A program made the translations under genes and the position numbers. From the NCBI RefSeq assembly GCF_902459465.1, contig NC_047064.1, positions 7,652,762-7,716,761 on the forward strand: 64,000 nt of DNA. The letters are read 5' to 3'. This document shows, piece by piece, positions 21,732 to 64,000 of the stretch (within the stretch, counting starts at the first letter, position 1; each line of letters opens with the position of its first letter). The DNA comes from Asterias rubens. Its lineage: Eukaryota; Echinodermata; Asteroidea; Forcipulatida; Asteriidae. The notes beneath the pieces are model-generated. The model was given only the letters and a program-made list of their open reading frames with translations. It searched no databases and was not told where the DNA came from.

Positions 21732-22487
21732 ACAGCTAATATGAAAATGGGCCCGGGTCCACTCATTTCTTGATAAGAAAACTAATTGCTTAGCATAAGT
21801 AATTGCTTAGCAATATTTTCTGTGCTTCACAGCTCTGTGAAATTGGGACTGTAGGGCACTACAAATGAAGGGTTACCAACACATTGCATCTTCCATCATG
21901 TCACCACAGTGGTGGTATTAAACCAATGTTTAAAGACAATTATAAAATTTACCAACAAATACAAAATATGGTGCTTTTTCTTCTTCTTAAAACAATAGTC
22001 ACGAATGAAGCAAAAAAAAGCTTTCAGTTTATTTTGTTCAAAGTAAAATGACTACAGAGGTGTGCACAAGCAACGGGTACATCTTTACAAAATTTACAGC
22101 ATAAGTTTTTTTGTTGTTTTTTTTTAATCTTATTTTACATGGCATGAGTTTAAATTTTAATCATGGTTTTTGGTTTTATAAGTTCCATCGGTAGTGACAA
22201 TAGTTTTAAACCTGCATTGTCAATTCTATAGTTATTATTATACCAACAAACAGGAAAAACACACCTTATGGGCGATATCCTGGTGTCTGGGAAAATCACA
22301 CATAAAAAAATATATAAAAAAACCTTTTATCAGGAATAAAAAACAAGTGGGCAAATGGATTCGTAAATAGAGAAGGGTTTGTCCCTGTTTTGTTTTTCTT
22401 TCTTCTTAATATAGACCATCTCACCCCATTTTCAAAATAGGTTGACCTTGTGCATTCCAGGGTATTTCTCGGCAGGCCATACACTGA

Positions 22488-22740
22488 ACAGCGCACAACA
22501 CCATGGCTCTGCTTACCACAAGCAACAAATCAGCGCTTGCGGAAGCAGGAAATTCCGAGCTTTACTTCAGGCAACTTCACAGGTCAGCAGGGTACTTTGT
22601 TTTGTGCGCCTGACTCCTTGTTACTAGGCATTCTTCACTTACACAGCTGGCGCAGAAATTCGGCACTTGCCCCCGCAAGCGGTGAATGGTGACAGTGAGT
22701 TCAGAAATCGGTGGTAAGCAGAGCCAAGAAATTGGGCCCT
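22488..22740. repeat. Palindromic repeat with GGCTCTGCTTACC arms
   Basis: Left catggctctgcttacc, right ggtaagcagagccaagaaattgggccc; same family as 48536-48781. Confidence 0.65.
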
Positions 22741-23168
22741 GGTCATAGGAGAAATATCACCATTTTGTATCATTATTATCACATGTAAAACCAATATTGT
22801 TTAAACTTAATATCTGTGATGTGCTTCCTTTCTTCATACCCAAAATTGATAACATTCTGCCAGGTGCAACTGCCATCAACTTGATGATTGCTTTTTTGTA
22901 CACATTGTGCCTGCATGGATTCTGGCTCTGTGACTATTCTGTAAATATTTGACATAACAAATACCATGGTCCATTGGGTCTTCAAAACTCAAGTTACCCC
23001 AACACAAAGCAACGCACAATTGTTCTTACTGTCACACTCTAGGGAGTATAGGGTTAGCAGAAAACAGGCATAACATTTTGTCCTTTAAACAAAAAAAGTG
23101 GGACAACTTTACTCAGTACAGGGGCTGGCCTACGAGTTATGTAGACTTTAACATACTTTTCAGGTTAC

Positions 23169-23540
23169 TTAAAGACAGTGGACACTATTGGTAATTGTCA
23201 AAGACTAGTCTTCACAGTTGGTGTATCTCAACATAGGCATACAATGACAGACCTGTGAAAATTTGAGCTCAATCGGTCGTCGAATTTGCGAGATAATGAT
23301 GAAAGAAAAAACACCCTTGTCACACGTAGTTGTGTGCTTTCTGATGCTTGATTTCTAAACTTGAGGTCTCGAAATCAAATTCGTGGAAAATCACTTCTTT
23401 CTCGAAAACTACGTCATTTCAGAGGAAGCTGTTTCTCACAAAGTTTTATACCATCAACCTCTCCCCATTACTTGTAATCAAGAAAGGTTTTATGATGATA
23501 ATTATTTTGAGTAACTACCAATAGTGTCCACTGCCTTTAA
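23169..23540 (-). repeat. TTAA MITE family 1, copy 7
   Basis: 372 bp, TTAA both ends, reverse orientation, ends caatagtgtccactgcctttaa minus one base of variation in the left arm. Confidence 0.92.
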
Positions 23541-24845
23541 GCACAATTTGTTTAAGGTTTTCAAAGGGCAAACAAATATATCAGAAATCAGACTAAAGTA
23601 GAAAGAATATCATGTCTGCATTATACTATCCTCTTTGAAAATGTAAGAACCTGGCTTGACAACGAGCACTTTTGTGGACAACCATTATAAACATATATAA
23701 ATATAATACCTATATTTCTTTAAGGTCTGCTTCAGTTTTTACTTAGTATCGCAACAACAAAAACAACATCTTCCTGAACCTGCCGACTTCAGTGATTAAA
23801 TCAATTGTTCACCATGAACATCAATTTTGCTTCAACAAAACCACAAAGAATAGCTTTTTTCAAGTACAACTAAGACTGTAATGGTGGGTCATAGGTATTA
23901 CATGACTTAACCCTCCTACTCTCTGACCATTTAATATCACCAACACTGCCAGATGCACAATGACAGAAAGTATAACATCATGTTTTGGAGGTATCTACAC
24001 AGAAGACAAGTTGTGGCACGAACTGGCCAGTAAACAACCACTTTTTGACCTCTGAGAGAGGCGCCCTACTGAGATGATGTCATGTGCACATAGAGATATA
24101 TAAGAAATAGAGGGCGCACTGCCTTACATGTATATACGCGGCCCGGAATGCACGCATGCAGCCATTTTGTAAGTTGACAAAACAGCATCGCACGGCGTGG
24201 TGAGTTTATCAACACACACGATGTGTGTTTCACATTTAACGCGCGTACAAAGTTCATCTACCAAAACGACGCGTGTGTCTCTTTAAGGTCCCCGTCGCGT
24301 TTGTGCACTCAGCATTTGTGCACGCAGCATCACCAGTGCGCCCTCTGGTTAACTCTATGCATGTGCATCAGAACCAAATCCATTAACTGATTTAGACCAA
24401 GAGCTGAGGATGCAGGCTGGAATTCCTTCTCGTCAGACTTTTACACGGTAAATAAATTAAATGAAATTTTGAAAGCATGAAAGTGCGACTGACTTCTGTT
24501 GAAGGTAGTAGAGATGATGTTGAACTTATGGTGGCCTTTAAATTCCTAAAATGTCTGGTGAAATTAACAGAAGGAGCAACCCATTTTGTGTGTTTTGAGG
24601 TGTGTTTTTTTTTGTCGAAATTACAAGATGACTCTGGTAGCTTCTCAAAGTTAAGATGTAAATTGCAGGGTAAAGAAAATCCCTGTCGGTATTTCTATGA
24701 ACATTAAAGTCCTGGACTAAAGAAGAACCTAACGCTGTGATTGGATCATAGAAACAGAACCCGGAGACTGCTGAGTGTTTCATTGTGCGTGAGGTTTCGT
24801 TATGAGACCATTTTTATGGACGCCAGAGGCCATTTTTGTTACACG

Positions 24846-25010
24846 TATATGGCAAAATATTTTGCCATACAATGACATTGACCAATGAACACACTAGAAT
24901 CAGTCGTTCTGCGCTGACATCTTGCCATTTTGCCATACACGCGTGTCACGTGATGTTCATTTTGCCATACAGGCGTCTAATGCGATCATCATTTTTGCCA
25001 TACGCACATT
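24846..25010. repeat. TTTTGCCATAC interspersed/tandem motif
   Basis: The 11-mer ttttgccatac occurs near 24860, 24928, 24960 and 24993, the last three about 33 bp apart; the first copy is half of a palindrome atggcaaaatattttgccat. Confidence 0.7.
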
Positions 25011-25671
25011 AAGTGCGCTGTATCGATATGCCACATCCACAGACGGCACAGAGGGTGGCCGAGCTCAGCGTTCTCCGGGTTCTATTTCTATGGATTGGGT
25101 ACAGTATTAAGGCTGAAGACCAGTGTAACAAAGAAGCGTTTTCAGAGCATAGCTCTGATAACCCCCCACCCCCCCCCCACCCCGAGATGAATCCTTAAAA
25201 AATAAACCAAACTCTGAGATGTTGAAACTGCTGCTCAGACCACAACCAACGCCAAGACAAAGAACAATTTAAAAACAGCATTTATAGCACGACCAAGACG
25301 CACACCCGAGATTTAACAACAATCTACCCCCCTCGCTATAAAAAAAAACGTAAACAACAAATAGAATAAATAAACAATAATAATAAAACAGTAATAGTAA
25401 TAATCCAAATAAAAAATTTACTGAGTCATAAAAAAAATCTCTCTTTTTTTTTTTTAGGGTAACTTGACACCAGCTACAAAGAGGCCAGAGGCGGCAGGTT
25501 TACATTAAATCTCTTAGTTTCACAATAAAAAATATTATCATCTTATCAATTTCATCATTTTTACAAGCTGCTCTTTCATATTTTTTTTTTCTTTCTTTCT
25601 TTTCTTCTTTTCTTTTAAGTTTAAAGTCAAAGTCAGATTTCCCCCAAGTGTTGCCAAAAAATGACAGGGCA

Positions 25672-25812
25672 TGGAGAAAGGGTCACTTTCACAAATTTGT
25701 TAACAAGGAGAAAGGGTCACCTTAACCATTTTGTTAACGAGGAGAAAAAAAACTTCTGCAATTTTGTTAACGAGGAGAAGTAGCCACTATTGCCATTTTG
25801 TTTACAGGAGGG
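25672..25812. repeat. ~34 bp minisatellite
   Basis: About four units of gttaacgaggagaaa...ccattttg, each beginning with a gttaac hexamer. Confidence 0.75.
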
Positions 25813-26264
25813 AAGTTTTTAACAAGATCTTAGGGCACACCAAAGGTCGATATCGAACAGTCATTTTCCTTGACTCATCAAGAAACAGTTTCCTTCTCAA
25901 GAATAGTTTTCAGCACACTACTCACCCAGGGCTGCCAACATTTGCATTTTGCAATCAGGGAGATTTCGTTCAACAATCGGGGAGATATTTAGAATTAAAT
26001 TCAGCACAATAGGGGGAAAAGTTTGCCAAAATCAGGGAGTTTTTTTAATTTGTCCATCAGATCATGACAAGATTGGTTTCTTTTCAGTGGAACACTCTAC
26101 AGAATCAGGGAGAGTTGGCAGCTCGGCTCACCCCACAACTTCTCCTGCCCCACCCCTCAAAAATTACAATGAATGAAAGCGCCCCTCCCAAAAAGAGTAG
26201 CTGTACAATTTGTGAATGCAACTACTCAAAACCTTAGCATTGCAACAGTGTTGACCTTTGACCT

Positions 26265-26422
26265 CTCAATGGGAGACTTTTGGACCGTTCTTTTTCACAG
26301 TTCTCGCCAGTAGCATGCGAGCTGAGAACTATGAGAGCAATACTCAGCATGTGCGCAGACGCCAAGAGCCACAAAAAAGGGCCGTTATGTCTGCCGCCAC
26401 CAGCGTCTCAAAAGTCTCCCAT
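26265..26422. repeat. Fold-back element (family 3), diverged copy
   Basis: caatgggagacttttgg at the left, ccaccagcgtctcaaaag and tctcccattgg at the right. Confidence 0.7.
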
Positions 26423-26608
26423 TGGCCCGACCAATGGTGTGGCCTGTGGACCCTGCATCAAATCAAAAACTCATGGGTGGTTTCTTCCCCAGACCGGTAA
26501 TGTCCAACTTCTCAAGCTGATTACACATTTTCAACAGGGGGAGCGATCTTAACTTTGACAATCAAGTATAACACACAAACCAGCGCAGGGTGCCCGATGG
26601 CGTTCACA

Positions 26609-59036
<32,428 letters not shown>

Positions 59037-59952
59037 TTTTCACGGCCGAAGTTCGGACAAACCAGGTGAGTATCAGCCCCTCTGCCTGCAGCCTTAGGTA
59101 CCCTTAGGTGGTGTAAAGACTTCAGGATTCTGAGGAAATTCGTAAGGAAGTATTTTTTGACACCTGATGTCGGTGCGCAAAAACATTACTTCATCTCCAG
59201 CCACGACCATTCAGCCATTATGATGGGGGTATGGAGCAAAATTGAGGTCGACCTACTCACACACTAGTTATTTTGTTTTACACATACGCGAAAATATGGC
59301 GGCATAAAATAGTTCCCCAGTTAAAATCGTTTTGTTGTCGTCTTTTAATTTATATTCTCGTTGATCATGTCTTGAAAAGACTAGTATGTTACTTGAGAGG
59401 TCTTTCTTTAGTAGTGCCAATCATAAACTTGAAATAAGCTACTTGGTAAATGTGGGAATTGTCAACAACAATCCTTCCGCCAGTTCGACTCAGTGCCTCG
59501 GTTTTTTGCAAGAAACCGGAAATAATGACCTCAAAGAGTGCACTTTGCGCGATAACGATGTACATAAACATTCGATCGGGGAATTGTGCATAGACATCAT
59601 GTACATCTCATGTGTGTGTATCAGATTCAGAAATAATGGTATTGTTTTTGTCATGAGTTGTAGAAAAACATTGATGAAAACAAATTGATGTTTAAAAAAT
59701 TATGTTATTGTTATCCACCAACTCTGTTTAAAAAACACAATTACATTATTGGTAATTGAAAACCAGTTATCTGCAATGTGTTTTTTTCTTTTCATCCTCC
59801 AAACAATTAATTTGAGGAAACCAGCAGTAAGAAGCATTTTCGCTTTTCCCCCAAGCTTTCAATAAAGAAACTTAGATTGTTAGAGAGATATCCATTCTGA
59901 TCCAATATTATTGTTGCCGCTGCCCAAAATGCGTAGGCCCCCTTCCCCCAAC

Positions 59953-60103
59953 GGGTGCGTTCGTTTAGCTTCCCTGGGTCGACCCCGGTATGTGGTGGGT
60001 TTTTTACTAGGGCGAACGTGGGTAATTATTTGCCTACGTTCGTCCTGGGAAAAAAAACCGCCACACACCGGGGTCGACCCAGGGAAGCTAAACGAACGCA
60101 CCC
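59953..60103. repeat. 151 bp palindrome in the divergent promoter
   Basis: gggtgcgttcgtttagcttc at left and its exact inverse at right; gggtcgaccccgg / ccggggtcgaccc inside; centre near gtaattatttgcc. Confidence 0.92.
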
Positions 60104-60365
60104 TTCATTTTACAGGTGCGTCCGTACATCTAAGCGCATCCGTCCGGGGCCGGGCGCAATTCTTTTGCTGTTTAGATTTGCCATCCTCAAAAATATATAT
60201 ATAATTTTTGCCCCTTGTTTTTTAAGGATTTACTAAATGAGTTGATTTAGAGAAATAAACATTTTTCCATTCAAAAGCATTGCGACAGTGGCAACTTTGT
60301 AGTGCAGAGAACTTTATAATAAAACGCGACCGTATAATAAAACATGCCAGGAAAATAATCACTAT

Positions 60366-60382
60366 TTCACTAGAGGGCGCCA
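60366..60382 (+). promoter_or_regulatory. CTCF-like site
   Basis: ttcactagagggcgcca matches the core CCASYAGRKGGCRS at all but the first position. Position between two divergent genes is suggestive only. Confidence 0.35.
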
Positions 60383-60556
60383 TAGTTTGAAGTATTTTCT
60401 TCCTTCGTGGCTGGTACTCTTTCTACTCCCTTGTTTCTGGTACATCCGCCAAGCACCAGTTGAATTAAAAGATGGCTGCGCCCATGAACGATTAATCCGG
60501 TCGGTGTGCCAAAAATACACGAATCAAAAGTCGTGTTAAACTTACTTTAGCTAGTC

Positions 60557-60646
60557 ATGTTAGCAAAACTGAAATATCTGAAAGAAGAAGAGAAAGCTTT
60601 GAAAGATATAAAAAACATGATCACCGAGCAAGCTACTCGATTAAAG
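60557..60646 (+). CDS. SNAPC5: SNAPC5 exon 1
   Basis: 30 codons, amphipathic helix, phase 0 donor gtgaga. Confidence 0.82.
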
Positions 60647-62213
60647 GTGAGATTCAACTTTTGTTTTCTTTTATTTACTTGACACTGACTCACTGACAGC
60701 AGTGACAGTGACACAGTGACACTGACAGTGACACTCACTCACTGTCGTCACCAGTGATCACTGTCAGCGTCACTGATGACTGAGCATGCTGAGCTGATAG
60801 CTGACACTGTAACAGTGACAGCTAACCGCCCCCACCACACAATAACCTTATAGTTTTTATAACACCAGCAAAAAACACACACAGCCACAGCACAGACAGA
60901 GGCGACAGAAGTCATGTCCGGGGAGGGCGGGGAAGGGGGGCAGCGAAGGGGGAGCAGGCACTTCTTTAAAATTAAAAATTAAAAAAATACCCAAGTTCGT
61001 GTGCTTGCTCATTACTAACTACAGATTCCCATAATTAATAATATTAATGCGCATTTATTATTTAAAACGTCTTAAAAGTTAGGCCCTAGATAGACCTAGT
61101 TGTTTTTTAGTGAATGATGTTTGTTCAAATCATTGTTAAGTAACAAATAGTAAGTTTTAATAATAAATTAGGAAAATTAATGTACCTTTTTCTGGTTTGT
61201 CATGTTTGAGGGAAATTATGTCTGATTTCTGAAATTCATAAATTGTTTGGTTCAATTTGAATTTATTTGATTTGGAATTCCCCAAAGCAAAAATCTTACT
61301 TACAGTCGAGTGCTGCGCATGTTCAGTGCTGATAATGATTAGACCCAGTAACTGGGACTGTACGCCCAGGTTGGACTCCTATACTTTGTCAGGTCTAGGA
61401 CTGTACTGTACTCTTAACTGTACTTTTAATTTTACATTATCAATATTGGTTGTACAAATGACATTTTTTTTTTTTTAAAGGAGCAGAGTGCCCAAGTTAC
61501 GGGGTCTAATCAATGATCAGGTATTTCTAAGGCCTGGTAATTACACAGAGGCCATAGTCGTCACTGTTGCCCCATGTCTTGGCCTTGTGCCCCTTCAAAA
61601 GTTTCCCGCAGACTTTAGATTTTCCATTGGAGGTGCCCTTTGCATAATTAAAACGTCCCGTGCCCTTTCAAAGATGACATTACATACTATACTTATGAAT
61701 TATTTCCAGCATGAAGAGCTTTATTTGAAGAGTCTGATGAGAGATTCGTCTCAAGGTTTCCAGGATCAGTCATCTTTTTTGCAAAGTCATAAAGCTATTT
61801 TAGAGGTAAGAAATAAAGATATCATTTCTACTATTAAATAAAACTAGATTCAAAAATTGAAACTTTGCATTATTGGCAACATTTCTTCCCCTCCTATGTG
61901 CAGTAGGACTGGCCTGTACTATGTTATATTATTGAATAACCAAGAATAACTGGCTTTTGACCAATTACAGCAGACAGCACTAGTGGATGACGACTCAGTG
62001 AACAAAGTACCACTAGAGGACCTCCAATCGCAGTCATCGTCCCAACAACATCTTATGAAGGAGCCGGTTCATGCTGAGGAGGAAGAAGATGAAGAAGAAG
62101 AAGAGTCGGAAGAGGAGAGTGGAGATTGCGACATGGAGGATGGGATCAACACAGAGCTGATGACACTGATGCAGCAGATGCAAGAAGGCCATCACTACGA
62201 CGATGACTTTTGA
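60557..62213 (+). CDS. SNAPC5: SNAPC5, snRNA-activating protein complex subunit 5
   Basis: Three exons (60557-60646, 61710-61805, 61971-62213) give 142 residues. In animals SNAPC5 (SNAP19) is a small subunit of the complex that binds the proximal sequence element of snRNA genes for RNA polymerase II and III. Seen: an N-terminal helix MLAKLKYLKEEEKALKDIKN then ITEQATRLK running into HEELYLKSLM, matching the family pattern (M-L-x-x-L-x-x-L-x-K-E-E-E-x-L ... L-N/T-R-L-K-x-E-E-L-x-L), and a C-terminal acidic run of Glu/Asp as in human SNAPC5. It is longer than the 98-residue human protein because of the middle and the extra tail INTELMTLMQQMQEGHHYDD. Splice sites gtgaga/ttccag and gtaaga/ttacag. 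Sequence similarity is short but the order of features fits well. Confidence 0.82.
61530..61680. repeat. Repeat fragment ('aaggcctgg...ccctttcaaagatgac')
   Basis: Same family as pieces near 47680 and 49540; sits in SNAPC5 intron 2. Confidence 0.5.
61710..61805 (+). CDS. SNAPC5: SNAPC5 exon 2
   Basis: 32 codons starting HEELYLKSL, acceptor tatttccag, donor gtaaga. Confidence 0.82.
61971..62213 (+). CDS. SNAPC5: SNAPC5 exon 3 (acidic tail)
   Basis: 81 codons with stop; acceptor could shift by one codon (cag-cag). Contains about 16 Glu/Asp within 25 residues. Confidence 0.82.
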   Translation, partial: QTALVDDDSVNKVPLEDLQSQSSSQQHLMKEPVHAEEEEDEEEEESEEESGDCDMEDGINTELMTLMQQMQEGHHYDDDF

Positions 62214-62523
62214 GAACTTCACCAACCGACCTTCGGCATAATGTCCTGACGTTTCAACCAGTGTTGTAGCCACGGTGGGCGATGCTGGGCGAGCCTGCCC
62301 AGGACTAACAATTTTTGCCCAGCTCTCTGAGAAAATACACTGTGTTGCCCGAGACAGATTTCTCCAAGTTTGCATTTCAGCAATGATGGCCCCATTTACA
62401 TGAATCATTTTGTTGAACCACCCGCCACTAAAATTGGTCTAGCTGCAACACTGGTTTCAACCCAAGCAGAGTCTTTCTCGAAAGGCTAAATGGACCAAAA
62501 GGATCTTTGGTATAAATGGAGCT

Positions 62524-62529
62524 AATAAA
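62524..62529 (+). promoter_or_regulatory. SNAPC5: Candidate SNAPC5 polyadenylation signal
   Basis: AATAAA about 310 nt after the stop codon. Confidence 0.45.
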
Positions 62530-64000
62530 ACTCATGCCAGCAGATGCAGGAAAGAGAACACTATGACGACGGGGTTTGGAGAATATTCTTAATTTTGACT
62601 CAAACTGTGAACTGCCTTACCATCCATGGTATGAAATGCAAACATAGTAAATGGCCTAAGGTTTGGACTAAGGCAGAGTCTTTCTAGAAAGGCTAAATGA
62701 AACAGAAGGACCTATGGTATAAATTGCAGCAGATACAAGAAAGATAAAACTACAACAATAATGGCTTTTGGGGGGAAAATGATGGAGAACATTCTTGATT
62801 TTTGACTAAAAGTTGGATATTGAGAAAATGGAATTAGCTGTTACAAACTGTTTTACCAACCAAAAGAACCCAAAGTAAAAATCTGTCCTGGGCCAATATG
62901 TTTATATCTATTCCCTTGGCGTTAATAATTGACTGAGAATGGGAATATCTTTATTCTCCCAGGAAAAGTACCAGTCCATCCCAGGCTATTCCCCAGCTCT
63001 CGCCTGTACCCATTTGTACTCCTGGGTGGAGAGAAGCAATTATAGTAAAGTGCCTTGCTCGCAACTGACCTTGCCAGGATTCAAACCAACATTCTGTTAG
63101 TTACAGAACCTGAGTCCAAGAAATGGTATAGAGGGGAATTGAGCATTGGACATGGTTGCTAGTCTAACGAAGCCCCTACATCGTTGTAGCTATAGTACAG
63201 GGATGAGATTGTTCAGACTTTTGGCTGAATTCAGACTTTATGTCGGCCTGGTGAAGACAATTTTTTTTTCCTCAAATAAAGAAATCCTGCTCATTGGTCT
63301 GCTTTTCTAGTGCTTTGGATACTGTTCCCCAAAGCTCCTTGAAATCTATAACCCCCAGGGGTTACCAAACAGTAGAATGGCATCATTTCAACATACATGT
63401 ACCTAGTATCCAAGCTTCAGACTTTTCGTTATTAATGACTCGCACCCCTGAAAATAAGTAAGATCTACATTTATTTTGAATTTTAACAAAAGGAACCTCA
63501 TAATCCAAGATTTCTATTTGAAAGTGTAAATAAAAAACTATAACATAAATCCCGATCAGAATTTTTGAGCTGAAGACTACTTTATTCAGAGTCTAAAATA
63601 AAACTATTGTTACAAACTACTCTTTTAAATATTCATGATAATAAAATGCCTTTTTAAAAGTTAATGTCTTTGAATTCTGTTTACAAAATCAATAAATACC
63701 TCTGTTGTATTCACTTAATAGCATGCTTAACCACTTCACGCCAGAATTCTTAAAATATGTCTACGCCAAACCATGCAGTGGTACTATATTTCAGAAATTT
63801 GTTGAGATTATGAGAAAGAGAATTTTCAAGGGAAGAACATTAAGTAGGCACTCGCCCATTGCGTGGAATATTATATAATGACACACAACTGCTACCACAT
63901 TGGCACAACAACAGGCAGGACAACGGTCTAGAATCAGGAATAATCCTCGGAAAGGGATTTTACAAGGCATGTATTCCAGACTCTGTTGTTCCGCTTTGTA
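62530..64000. other. Region after SNAPC5, no gene recognised
   Basis: AT-rich, no frame with family resemblance. Contains local copies of an element from the SNAPC5 3' region (aaaggctaaatggaccaaaagga near 62480 and 62690) and a SINE fragment at 62930-63130. Confidence 0.5.
62930..63130 (-). repeat. SINE copy
   Basis: cctgggtggagagaagcaatta, agtgccttgctc and ggattcaaacc in reverse orientation; relative of 42190-42470. Confidence 0.5.

Larger units (their letters stand above)
18057..26608. other. Intergenic between gene B 5' end and Smad2/3 stop
   Basis: No coding exon recognised. Holds a LINE remnant, fold-backs near 19974 and 20200, MITE copies at 21344 and 23169, minisatellites near 24846 and 25672, and a fold-back at 26265. 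Part of the right end must be Smad2/3 3' UTR. Confidence 0.6.
59037..60556. promoter_or_regulatory. Divergent promoter region of Smad2/3 and SNAPC5
   Basis: 1.5 kb between two divergent start codons must hold both transcription starts. It contains a 151 bp palindrome and a CTCF-like site. No clear TATA box or CpG island by eye. Confidence 0.55.

Overview
The window looks like nuclear DNA of an invertebrate deuterostome, most likely an echinoderm and possibly a sea star. It is AT-rich, with small exons, long introns, GT-AG splice sites and many short non-autonomous transposons. The anchors for the placement are a Smad2/3 gene that looks like the single invertebrate ancestor of vertebrate SMAD2 and SMAD3, and the repeat families. 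The species call is inference; no search was possible.

Four protein genes can be assembled exon by exon with consistent reading frame and splice phase. (1) Gene A, minus strand, 4883 to 576, six coding exons, 501 residues: an unrecognised type I membrane protein. It has a signal peptide, a small Cys-containing ectodomain, a Thr/Ser/Pro stalk, one membrane segment, and a tail with an ITAM-like pair and five tandem YEEP units. (2) Gene B, minus strand, 18056 to 8495, eight exons, 613 residues: a second unrecognised protein of the same plan and nearly the same intron phases. Its 449-residue tail carries five copies of a VDRSRSTGYVDV-type unit and other tyrosine and SH3 motifs. A and B look like an old tandem duplicate pair of signalling receptors. 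(3) Smad2/3, minus strand, 59036 to 26609, eight exons, 416 residues, intact, ending in the SSxS phosphorylation motif. (4) SNAPC5 (snRNA-activating complex small subunit), plus strand, 60557 to 62213, three exons, 142 residues, head-to-head with Smad2/3 about 1.5 kb away.

Layout: 0.6-5 kb gene A; 5-8.5 kb intergenic with repeats; 8.5-18.1 kb gene B; 18.1-26.6 kb repeat-rich intergenic; 26.6-59.0 kb Smad2/3, almost all intron and repeats; 59.0-60.6 kb divergent promoter region; 60.6-62.2 kb SNAPC5; then sequence with no gene that I recognise.

The repeat load is heavy: about a dozen copies of a 350-390 bp TTAA-flanked MITE, one of them split by a 1.8 kb TTAA insertion; several long palindromic fold-back elements; two roughly 1 kb terminal-inverted-repeat elements; tRNA-derived SINE fragments; one LINE 3' remnant; and several minisatellites. 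The most novel content is the A/B receptor pair with phosphotyrosine-array tails. Smad2/3 (TGF-beta/activin signal transduction) and SNAPC5 (snRNA transcription) have no functional link to each other, but they are also neighbours on human chromosome 15q22.
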